Below are positions 1 to 8,116 of a stretch of DNA of 28,962 nucleotides, one piece after another. Source of the stretch: CALAED01 sp937891035 (lineage in GTDB: Bacteria; Actinomycetota; Actinomycetes; Streptosporangiales; Streptosporangiaceae); NCBI GenBank assembly GCA_035642125.1, contig DASQSZ010000262.1, positions 1 to 28,962 of the forward strand. Reading direction: 5' to 3'. Below the pieces are notes generated by a model. That model saw only the letters and a list, made by a program, of their open reading frames with translations. It had not been told where the DNA came from and did no database searches. The stretch's first letter is position 1, and each line of letters begins with the position of its first letter. A program made the position numbers and the translations under genes.

Positions 1-3000
1 TGGCGGGCCGGCTGGCGGCCCGGGTCCGCGCCGAGCTCGGCCGCGAGCTGCCGCTGCGGCAGATCTACCAGACGCCGACCATCGCCGGGATGGCGGCGGC
101 GATCGACGTCACCGAGACCCGGCTGCACGTGCCGCCCATCAGCGCCGCAAGCGCCGAAGACGAAGCCGGGCCGGCACCGCTGTCGTTCCCGCAGGAGCGC
201 ATCTGGTTCCTGGAGCAGCTTGCGCAAGGAAATCGCGCCTACAACGCGCAGGCCACCCTCCGGCTGCGCGGGCCGCTCGACCACGAGGTGCTGCGCCGTA
301 CGCTCACCGCCATCGTGCGGCGGCACGAGGTGTTCCGCACCGCCTTCGAGGCGCGCGACGGCGTGCCGGTGCAGCTCCCGCGCCCGCCCATGGAGGTCGA
401 GCTGCCGCTCGTCGACGTCTCGTCGCTGCCAGCCGTGGACGCCGACCGGCGCGCGGAGGAAGTCGTCGAGGAGACGATGCGCCACCGGTTCGACCTCGCC
501 GCGCCGCCGCTGGTGCGCTGGGTGCTGATCAGGCACGCCGAACGCGACCACACGCTGGTTCATCTCGAACACCACCTGGTGCACGACGGCTGGTCGTACG
601 CGCTGTTCCTGCGCGAGCTGCGGGAGATCTATGCCGCCTTCGCCGCGGACCGGCCGGCGCCGCTGCCCGAGCCGCCGGTGCAGTACGCCGACTTCGCCCG
701 GTGGCAGCGCGATTGGCTGCGCGGCGACGTGCTGGAGGCCTACCTGTCGTTTTGGACCAAAGAGCTGGCCGGCGCCCCGCACGCGCTGGACCTGCGCACC
801 GACAGGCCACGGCCGGCCACCCAGAGCTTCGCCGGGTCCGCGGTGCGCTTCGATCTCCCCGCCGGCCTGTGCCGGCGACTGCGCGCGTACAGCCGGTCGC
901 GCGGCCTCACCCTCTACACCACCATGCTTGCCGGATTCGCGCTGCTGATGTCGCGGTACAGCGGACAGCGCGACGTGGTGGTGGGCGGCGGAGTGGCCAA
1001 CCGCCGGCTGGCGGAGATCGAGCAAATGATCGGCATGGTCGTCAACACCCTGCCGCTGCGGATCGACCTTTCCGGGCGGCCGGACTTCGACGAGCTGACC
1101 GGCCGGGTGCACGCGACCGTCGGCCGCGCCCACGAGTGGCAGGACGTGCCGCTCGACCGGCTGGTCGACGCCCTGGCGCCGACCCGCGATCCCTCGCGCA
1201 ACCCGCTGTTCCAGGTGATGTTCAGCTTCCACGACTCCCACATCCCGGATCTGGAGTTCGCCGGACTACACGGGACGGTGCGGGAGCGGCACAACAGCTC
1301 GGCCAAGGCCGACCTCAACGTGGTCGTCATCCCGCGCGCCGAGCAGCGGGCGGGGCACGGAGTCGGCGACGACGCCGCGCCGATCACGTTGATCTGGGAG
1401 TACGCGACGCAGCTCTTCGAGCCATCCACGATCGACGCGATGGTCGAGCAGTACGTGACCGTGCTGGGGGCGGCGGTCGCCGACTCGGCGCGCGCGATCG
1501 AGCGGCTTCCGCTGCTGGCCGACGACGCGTGCCGGCAGATCGTCGCCGGCTCCGCGGGCCCGGTCACCCCGTTCCCCGAGCGGCGGACCATCCCCGAGCT
1601 GTTCGCCGATCAGGTGGCCGCCCGGCCGGACGCGGTGGCGTTGGTGAGCGGGGAACGCACCCACACCTACGCCGAGCTCGACGCGCGGACCAACCGGCTG
1701 GCGCGGGTGCTGCGGGCGCGCGGTGTCGGCAGGGACGTCGCGGTCGGCGTGCTGCTCGAACGCGGCGACGACATGGTCGCGGCCGTGCTCGCCGTGCTCA
1801 AGGCGGGCGGCGGCTACGTGCCTCTCGACCCCGGCTATCCGGCCGAACGGCTGGGCCGGATGCTGACCGACGCCGCGGTCCGCGTGGTGGTGACCAGGCC
1901 GGACCTGCGCGGAAGCATCGACACCGGCGCCGCGGTCCTGGTCACGGTTGACGAGTCGCCGGACGAGACGGGGCCGGCCGATGCGGCGCCGCCGGAGCCG
2001 GTCGCCACGCCGGACAGCCTGGCCTACATCCTGTTCACTTCGGGCTCCACCGGCCGGCCCAAGGGCGTCATGGTCGAGCACCGGTCGGTGCTGCGGCTGG
2101 TCTGTGAGACCGACTATGTCGCCTTCGGCCCCGGCGAACGCTTCGCACAGGTCTCCGACGCTTCGTTCGACGCGTTCACCTTCGAGCTGTGGGGTGCGCT
2201 GCTGCACGGCGGCGCACTGTGCGTGGTCCCCACCGAGACCCTGCTGACCGCCGGCGGACTCGGCCGCGCGCTCAAGGAGAACCGGCTGACGAGCATGTTC
2301 CTCACCTCGGCGCTGTTCACCGAGGTCATGGCCGACCATCCCGACAGCTTCGCCGGCATGCACAACCTGCTGGTGGGCGGGGACGCGCTGAACGTGACCC
2401 GGGTCCGGCAGCTCATCGAGGGCGATCCGGCGCACCGGCCGGCCCGCCTGCTCAACGGCTACGGCCCGACCGAGACCACAACCTTCGCGGTGTGCGGTCT
2501 CATCGATGCGGTGCCGGCCGCCGCCACGTCGGTGCCGATCGGCCGGCCCATCGCGAACACGTCCGGATATGTCCTGGATGCGCTGCTGCGGCCGGTGCCC
2601 ACGGGGGTGCCGGGCGAGCTGTTCATCGGCGGCCCTGGCGTGGCCCGGGGGTATGTGAACCGGCCCGCGCTCACCGCGGAACGGTTCCTGCCCGACCCGT
2701 TCGCCGCCGGCGGAGCACGGATGTACCGCACCGGCGACGTCGTCCGGTATCTCAGGGACGGCACGATCGAGTTCCTCGGGCGCGCCGACGACCAGATCAA
2801 GATCAGGGGCTTCCGGATCGAGCCCGGTGAGGTTGAGGCGGCGCTCACCGCCCATCCGGGGGTCGCGCGGACCGCCGTCATCGTGGACGAGCCGCCGTCC
2901 GGCCGCAGGCTGGTCGCCTATGTGGTCCCGGCCGGCCCGGACACGCCGGTTCCCGCGTCCGGGCTGCGCGAATTCCTGGCCGCCACGCTGCCGCCGTATA

Positions 3001-3518
3001 TGATCCCGGCCGCCTTCGTTGAGCTGGCGGCGCTGCCGCTCACGCCGAGCGGAAAGCTCGACCGAGCCGCGCTGCCGCCGGCCGCCGATGACGGGCCGGC
3101 CGCGACCGAGTACGTCCCTCCCCGTACCGAGACCGAACGGGAACTCGCCGCGCTGGCGGCGCGGATGCTCGGCGTGTCCAGAGTCGGGGTCACCGACGAC
3201 TTCTTCGTGCTCGGCGGGCACTCCCTGCTCGCCATGCGGTTGGTGGCCCAGGCCAATGAGTTGCTGTCCGCGCACGTGCCGCTGCGGGAGTTCCTTGAGA
3301 CCCCGACCGTCGGCAGGTTGGCGGCCGAGGTGGAGGCCACCCGCAGCCGGGTGCCCGCCGGCGTGGACGCGACGGGCCCGGTCGCCGGGCCCGGCCGCGG
3401 CGTCGGTCGCGGCGCGGGCGACGCCGACCAGTTGCTGCTCGACCGGCTCGAAGAACTGTCCGACGACGAGGTGGACGCGTTTTTGCGCGACATGACCGAA
3501 GACGAGGCCGAAACGTGA
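1..3518 (+). CDS. Non-ribosomal peptide synthetase, 5'-partial: (PCP end)-C-A-PCP
   Basis: The reading frame is open from base 3, and its first ~30 residues look like the last helices of a carrier domain (LPLRQIYQTPTIAGMAAAI). The ATG at 90 is therefore internal and the gene starts outside the window. A full elongation module follows. The condensation domain has LSFPQERIWFLEQL and the catalytic HHLVHDG at 570-590. The adenylation domain has A3 LFTSGSTGRPKG near 2031, A4 FDAFTFELW, A5 NGYGPTE near 2455, YRTGD and A10 LTPSGKLDR. The carrier domain has LGGHSL, with the phosphopantetheine serine at 3222. By alignment from memory to the GrsA phenylalanine domain, the ten-residue code reads D-A-F-A-L-G-G-T-F-K. 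That is close to the valine code DAFWIGGTFK, so a branched aliphatic substrate is my inference. There is no thioesterase or epimerase. The acidic helical tail (LLLDRLEELSDDEVDAFL) may dock to the next synthetase, which overlaps by GTGA. Confidence 0.95.
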   Translation, partial: AGRLAARVRAELGRELPLRQIYQTPTIAGMAAAIDVTETRLHVPPISAASAEDEAGPAPLSFPQERIWFLEQLAQGNRAYNAQATLRLRGPLDHEVLRRTLTAIVRRHEVFRTAFEARDGVPVQLPRPPMEVELPLVDVSSLPAVDADRRAEEVVEETMRHRFDLAAPPLVRWVLIRHAERDHTLVHLEHHLVHDGWSYALFLRELREIYAAFAADRPAPLPEPPVQYADFARWQRDWLRGDVLEAYLSFWTKELAGAPHALDLRTDRPRPATQSFAGSAVRFDLPAGLCRRLRAYSRSRGLTLYTTMLAGFALLMSRYSGQRDVVVGGGVANRRLAEIEQMIGMVVNTLPLRIDLSGRPDFDELTGRVHATVGRAHEWQDVPLDRLVDALAPTRDPSRNPLFQVMFSFHDSHIPDLEFAGLHGTVRERHNSSAKADLNVVVIPRAEQRAGHGVGDDAAPITLIWEYATQLFEPSTIDAMVEQYVTVLGAAVADSARAIERLPLLADDACRQIVAGSAGPVTPFPERRTIPELFADQVAARPDAVALVSGERTHTYAELDARTNRLARVLRARGVGRDVAVGVLLERGDDMVAAVLAVLKAGGGYVPLDPGYPAERLGRMLTDAAVRVVVTRPDLRGSIDTGAAVLVTVDESPDETGPADAAPPEPVATPDSLAYILFTSGSTGRPKGVMVEHRSVLRLVCETDYVAFGPGERFAQVSDASFDAFTFELWGALLHGGALCVVPTETLLTAGGLGRALKENRLTSMFLTSALFTEVMADHPDSFAGMHNLLVGGDALNVTRVRQLIEGDPAHRPARLLNGYGPTETTTFAVCGLIDAVPAAATSVPIGRPIANTSGYVLDALLRPVPTGVPGELFIGGPGVARGYVNRPALTAERFLPDPFAAGGARMYRTGDVVRYLRDGTIEFLGRADDQIKIRGFRIEPGEVEAALTAHPGVARTAVIVDEPPSGRRLVAYVVPAGPDTPVPASGLREFLAATLPPYMIPAAFVELAALPLTPSGKLDRAALPPAADDGPAATEYVPPRTETERELAALAARMLGVSRVGVTDDFFVLGGHSLLAMRLVAQANELLSAHVPLREFLETPTVGRLAAEVEATRSRVPAGVDATGPVAGPGRGVGRGAGDADQLLLDRLEELSDDEVDAFLRDMTEDEAET

Positions 3519-6500
3519 CGGACGACATCAAGGACCTCGAGAGCGGCCCGCCCATGACCCCTAACGCCCGGCGTACCTTGCTGGCCGAGCGGCTGAAGCG
3601 GCGCATCGCCGCGCGGCACTATGCGCTGTCCTATCCGCAGCAACGCCTGTGGTTCCTCGCTCAGCTCGATCCGGACAGTCCCGTCTACGTGGTGCCGCTG
3701 ATCTATCGGATGACCGGCCGGCTGGACATCGCCGCCCTGGAACACGCGCTGACCGAGGTCGTGAGGCGGCACGAGCCGCTGCGTACGGTCTTCCGGTCGG
3801 TGGACGGCGTCCCCCGGCAGTTCGTCCAGCCCGCCGAGCCGGTGCGCGTGCCGGTCGACGACGTGTCGGGCGACGCGCGCCCGGAGGCCGCGGCGGACCT
3901 GCTGGCCAGGCAGCAGGCCAGGAGTCCTTTCGATCTGGAGCGGGACCTGATGATCCGGCCCCGCCTGCTGCGGCTCGGGCCGGACGAGCACTGGTTGTGC
4001 CTCACCCTGCACCACCTCGCCTGCGACGGCAGGTCGCTCGACCTGCTCGGCGACGAGCTCGCGGCCTGCTACCGGGCTTTCGTCGCCGGCGCGGCGGCGG
4101 AGTTGCCGCCGCCGGCCACGCGGTACGTGGACTACGCCGAACGTCAGGTGGAGCGGCTCACCGGCAAGCCGCTTGAGCAGCTGCTCGGTTACTGGCGGGA
4201 TCGGCTGTCCGGCGCGCCCGCGTTGGCCTCCCTGCCGGCCGACAGGCCGCGGCCGCCGGCACAAAGCCACGCCGGCGACCATGTGGACTTCGACATCGAT
4301 CCCGAGGTCGCGGCGCAGGTCGCCGCGCTGGCCAGAACCTGCGGCGCCACACCGTTCGCGGTGCTGCTCGCCGCCTTCGCCGCCCTCGTCCACGCGCACA
4401 CGGGCGGACCCGAGGTGCTGGTCGGCTCGCCGGTGAGCGGCCGTACGGAGGAAGGCCTGCGCGGCCTGATCGGCTTTTTCGCCAACACGATCGTGCAGCG
4501 CGTCGACGTCTCCGGCGCGCCGTCATTCCGTGAGCTGGTCACGCGGGCGCGAGACGAGAGCAGGGCCGCGCTCGCCCATCAGGAGTTGCCGTTCGAGAAG
4601 CTGGTCGAAGAGCTGCACCCGCGGCGCGACCCGGCGCACAATCCGCTCTTCCAGCTGATGCTGAGCTACCACGAAGGCGAAGCGAGCGGCCGCGCACTGC
4701 CCGGCTGCGTCATGAGCATGATGGCCGGGGACACTTCGACGGCCAAGTTCGATCTCACGCTGAGCCTCACCCGGTCCGCCGGCCGGCTCTCCGCGCGGCT
4801 GGAGTACGCGACCGACTTGTTCGCCCGCGAGACCGCCGAGGCCATCGGCGAGCAGTTCCGTACCGTGCTCACCCAGGCGGTGGCCGACCCTGATCGGCGC
4901 GTCACGAGCATGTCCGTGCTGTCGACGGCCGAGCGGCGGCGCGTCCTGGTGGAGTGGAACCCGCCAGCCGAGCCGGTGCGCGAGGCGCTGGTGCATGAGC
5001 TGATCGCCATGTGGTCGCGGCGGACCCCGGACGCGCCGGCCCTGGTGGGCGCGGGGCCGCCGGACAGCATGACGGCCGGCGGCTCGGTCAGCTACGCCGA
5101 GCTCGACCGCCGGACGGCCGCGCTGGCCGCCCGGCTGCGGCGGGCGGGGGTACGGCCAGACACACCGGTCGGGGTGTACCTCGATCGGTCCCCCGACCTG
5201 GTGGTCACGCTGGTGGCGATCTTGCGGGCGGGCGGTGCTTACCTGCCGCTCGACCCCGGATACCCCGCCGACCGGCTGGCGTTCATGGTGCGCGACTCGG
5301 GGACTCGGGTGATCGTCAGCCGGAGCGGGCTGGCGCACCGGACCGCCGGGCTGCCCGCGCGGATCCTCGAGCTGGACGCCGACCGGGAACGCGCCGACGC
5401 CACCGAACCAGCCGGGCCCAAAGCCGAGCCGGGAGACGAGCCCGGAGACGAGCCGGGAGACGGGCGGTCGCCCCACCATCTGGCGTACGTCATCTACACC
5501 TCGGGCTCCACCGGAACCCCCAAGGGTGTGATGATCTCCCATCGCAACGTGATGAACTTCTTCGCCGGCATGGACGCGATCCTCGCCGAGGAGGCGACGA
5601 CGGCGACGACGATGGCGACGCACCCGCAGACCTGGCTCGCCGTGACGAGCGTGTCCTTCGACATCTCGGTGCTCGAACTGCTGTGGACCCTGGCCAGGGG
5701 CCACCAGGTGGTGGTACGGGGAGACGAGCCCACAACCGTCGCCGCCGCCGGCACCAGGGTGCCGTCGTCCGTGCAGGCGAGGCCGATGGACGTCAGCCTG
5801 TTTTACTTCGGCGGGGACAGCGGCGGCGACCCGGGCGCCGCCTACCGGCTGCTGATCGAGGGCGCCAGGTTCGCCGACGCCAACGGGTTGTCCGCGGTAT
5901 GGACCCCCGAGCGGCACTTCCACGAGTTCGGCGGCCTGTACCCCAATCCGTCGGTCACGTCCGCGGCGATCGCGGCGATCACCGAGCGCGTCGCCATCCG
6001 GGCGGGCAGCGTGGTGCTGCCGCTGCACGACCCCCTGCGGGTCGCCGAAGAGTGGTCGGTGGTCGACAACCTCTCGGGCGGCGGTCGGGTGGGCATCTCA
6101 GTGGCCTCCGGCTGGCAGCCCAACGACTTCGTGCTCGCGCCCGGCGACTACGCCGAACGCAAGAAGATCATGGCAGCCAAGCTCGAAGAGCTGCGGGCGC
6201 TTTGGCGCGGCGACACCGTACGCAGGCGCAACGGCACGGACAAGGAGGCCGAGGTACGGATCTTCCCGCCGCCGGTCACCCCCGAGCTACCGGTCTGGGT
6301 GACCAGCGCGCGCAGTCTGGAGACCTTCACCTTCGCCGGGGAGATCGGCGCCGGACTGCTCACGCACCTGCTCGGCCACTCCGTCGAGCAGCTCGAAAGC
6401 AAGATCAACGCATACCGCCGGGCGTGGCGTGACAACGGCCATCCGGGCGACGGGCACGTGACGCTGATGCTGCACACCTTCGTCGGCGCGGACGCCGACG

Positions 6501-8116
6501 CGGTCAAAAAGACGGTGCGCGAACCGCTGTGCGCCTACATCAAGTCATCCTTCGACCTGCTGTCCGGCCTCGGCCAGGCGATGGGCCACGACGTCGACGT
6601 GCGCGCCCTGCCGGAGGAGGAGCTCGACGCGCTGGTGAGCCAGGCGTTCGACCGGTTCTTCGAGACCTCGGGCCTGCTCGGCACCCCGGAGCACTGCGCC
6701 GACATGATCGACCAGCTGAAAGCGATCGGCGTCGACGAAGTGGCCTGCCTGGTCGACTTCGGCGTCGCGCACGACCATGTGCTGGCCGCGCTCGACCAGC
6801 TCGCGCTCACGAAGAAGCTCAGCGAGGATCGGCGGCGCGCCGCGCTGGCCGATGAACCGATCGCCGCCCAGCTGCGCCGGCATGCCGTCACCCACCTCCA
6901 GTGCACCCCGTCGGTGGCCGGCGTGCTCGCCGACGATCCGGACTCCGGCGCGGCGCTGTCCGGCCTGCGCCGGCTGCTGGTCGGCGGCGAGGCGCTGCCC
7001 GCCCCGCTCGCGGAACGGCTCGCGCACCTGGTGCCGGACGGCGTGCGGAACATGTACGGCCCGACCGAGGCGACCGTCTGGGCCACCACGTCGCCGGTCG
7101 ACGAATCGGGGCAGGTGACCATCGGCCGTCCGATGACCAACGTGCGCGCGTACGTGGTCGACGTCCACCTGCGGCCGACTCCGGCGAGCGCGCCGGGCGA
7201 GTTGCTGCTCGGTGGGCCCGGCGTCGCGCGCGGCTATCTGGGCCGCCCCGGCCTCACCGCCGAGCGGTTCATCCCCGATCCGTTTTCCGGCGACCCGGGC
7301 GCCCGGTTGTACCGTACGGGCGACCTGGTGCGCCGGCGGCCGACCGGCGAGCTTGAGTTCCTGGGGCGGCTCGACCACCAGGTGAAGCTGCACGGACACC
7401 GGATCGAGCTCGGCGAGATCGAAAACGTGCTGCGCGGCCATCCGGGGCTGCGTGCCGCGGTGGCCGCGGTACGCGGCGAGGAGGCACGGCGCCGGATCGT
7501 CGCCTACTGCGTGCCGGCCCCCCGGCGCGGCGCCGACCACCACTCCGGCGAGTCCGGCGAGTCCGGCGAGTCCGGCGACCAGCTGACGGTCCAGGCGGTG
7601 CGCGCGTTCGCCGCCGGGACGCTGCCCGACTATATGGTGCCGGCCGACGTGGTGTTCCTCGACGAGTTGCCGATGACGCCGAACGGCAAGGTGGACCGGG
7701 GCCGGCTGCCTGACCCGGAGCGATCGGCGCGGGCCGCGTACCGGCCGCCGGCCAACGAGACCGAACGCCTGGTCAGCGAGGAGCTGGCCGCCGTGCTCAA
7801 GGCCGAGCGGATCGGCGTCGATGACAACTTCTTCGAGGTCGGCGGCAACTCGCTGCTCGCGGTGCAGGCCCGGACGCGGTTGCAGCCGATACTGGGCGAC
7901 CGGCTGTCCCTGGTGGACATCTTCCGCTATCCGACCGTACGGGGCCTGGTCACCGCGCTCACCGGGGCCGCCAACGGACGGGACGGCCATGTCGGACCAC
8001 CGGGCGCCGCGGGCTTGGAGCGCGCCCGCGCCGCCGCCGGGCGCCGCGCCGCCGCCTTCGCCAGGCAGGCCAGGCTACGCACGGAACAGGCCGGAGACAG
8101 CAATGCCAGACGGTGA
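3515..8116 (+). CDS. NRPS module C-A(luciferase-like monooxygenase insert)-PCP
   Basis: This 1533-residue synthetase starts at a GTG whose GTGA overlaps the previous stop. The condensation domain spans roughly residues 30-450, with LSYPQQRLWFLAQL and HHLACDG. The adenylation domain begins near residue 525, with A3 YTSGSTGTPKG and A4 FDISVLELLW. Residues ~758-1100 are then a luciferase-like, FMN-dependent monooxygenase domain (MDVSLFYFGGDS, WTPERHFHEFGGLYPNPSV, VGISVASGWQPNDF). The A domain resumes with LQCTPSVAG, A5 NMYGPTEATVW, YRTGD and A10 MTPNGKVDR. The carrier serine is residue 1446 in VGGNSLL. The code read across the split is D-I-L-S-L-G-M-V-W-K, close to the glycine code DILQLGLIWK. 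The myxobacterial MtaG/MelG synthetases also have a monooxygenase inside a glycine-type A domain. The likely job is glycine loading and oxidation, but the exact oxidation is unknown. The basic, Ala/Arg-rich tail may dock to the PKS. Confidence 0.95.
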   Translation: MTDDIKDLESGPPMTPNARRTLLAERLKRRIAARHYALSYPQQRLWFLAQLDPDSPVYVVPLIYRMTGRLDIAALEHALTEVVRRHEPLRTVFRSVDGVPRQFVQPAEPVRVPVDDVSGDARPEAAADLLARQQARSPFDLERDLMIRPRLLRLGPDEHWLCLTLHHLACDGRSLDLLGDELAACYRAFVAGAAAELPPPATRYVDYAERQVERLTGKPLEQLLGYWRDRLSGAPALASLPADRPRPPAQSHAGDHVDFDIDPEVAAQVAALARTCGATPFAVLLAAFAALVHAHTGGPEVLVGSPVSGRTEEGLRGLIGFFANTIVQRVDVSGAPSFRELVTRARDESRAALAHQELPFEKLVEELHPRRDPAHNPLFQLMLSYHEGEASGRALPGCVMSMMAGDTSTAKFDLTLSLTRSAGRLSARLEYATDLFARETAEAIGEQFRTVLTQAVADPDRRVTSMSVLSTAERRRVLVEWNPPAEPVREALVHELIAMWSRRTPDAPALVGAGPPDSMTAGGSVSYAELDRRTAALAARLRRAGVRPDTPVGVYLDRSPDLVVTLVAILRAGGAYLPLDPGYPADRLAFMVRDSGTRVIVSRSGLAHRTAGLPARILELDADRERADATEPAGPKAEPGDEPGDEPGDGRSPHHLAYVIYTSGSTGTPKGVMISHRNVMNFFAGMDAILAEEATTATTMATHPQTWLAVTSVSFDISVLELLWTLARGHQVVVRGDEPTTVAAAGTRVPSSVQARPMDVSLFYFGGDSGGDPGAAYRLLIEGARFADANGLSAVWTPERHFHEFGGLYPNPSVTSAAIAAITERVAIRAGSVVLPLHDPLRVAEEWSVVDNLSGGGRVGISVASGWQPNDFVLAPGDYAERKKIMAAKLEELRALWRGDTVRRRNGTDKEAEVRIFPPPVTPELPVWVTSARSLETFTFAGEIGAGLLTHLLGHSVEQLESKINAYRRAWRDNGHPGDGHVTLMLHTFVGADADAVKKTVREPLCAYIKSSFDLLSGLGQAMGHDVDVRALPEEELDALVSQAFDRFFETSGLLGTPEHCADMIDQLKAIGVDEVACLVDFGVAHDHVLAALDQLALTKKLSEDRRRAALADEPIAAQLRRHAVTHLQCTPSVAGVLADDPDSGAALSGLRRLLVGGEALPAPLAERLAHLVPDGVRNMYGPTEATVWATTSPVDESGQVTIGRPMTNVRAYVVDVHLRPTPASAPGELLLGGPGVARGYLGRPGLTAERFIPDPFSGDPGARLYRTGDLVRRRPTGELEFLGRLDHQVKLHGHRIELGEIENVLRGHPGLRAAVAAVRGEEARRRIVAYCVPAPRRGADHHSGESGESGESGDQLTVQAVRAFAAGTLPDYMVPADVVFLDELPMTPNGKVDRGRLPDPERSARAAYRPPANETERLVSEELAAVLKAERIGVDDNFFEVGGNSLLAVQARTRLQPILGDRLSLVDIFRYPTVRGLVTALTGAANGRDGHVGPPGAAGLERARAAAGRRAAAFARQARLRTEQAGDSNARR
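5426..5461 (+). repeat. Three 12-bp tandem repeats in an A-domain linker
   Basis: Three copies of a 12-bp unit close to GAGCCGGGAGAC lie head to tail and in frame. They encode EPGD three times between the A2 region and the A3 loop of the monooxygenase-interrupted adenylation domain. The stretch falls in a surface linker, so copy-number change should be tolerated. Confidence 0.8.
7544..7579 (+). repeat. Four 9-bp tandem repeats in an A-domain linker
   Basis: Four copies of TCCGGCGAG (the last ends in C) encode SGE-SGE-SGE-SGD. They sit in the C-terminal subdomain of the second NRPS A domain, after the A8 region and before A10. The unit is a multiple of three, so slippage would change linker length without breaking the frame. 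Confidence 0.85.

Noticed and set aside
1266..3275. Long minus-strand open frame opposite the first NRPS
   Set aside because: GC-rich codon bias leaves the antisense frame open. It is rich in Arg/Gly/His/Gln with no recognisable domain, while the plus strand encodes clear A and PCP motifs.
7821..8102. Upstream extension of the PKS frame to the ATG at 7821
   Set aside because: It would overlap the PCP of the second NRPS by ~300 bases and its translation is low-complexity. The ATG at 8103 has a ribosome site directly before the KS.
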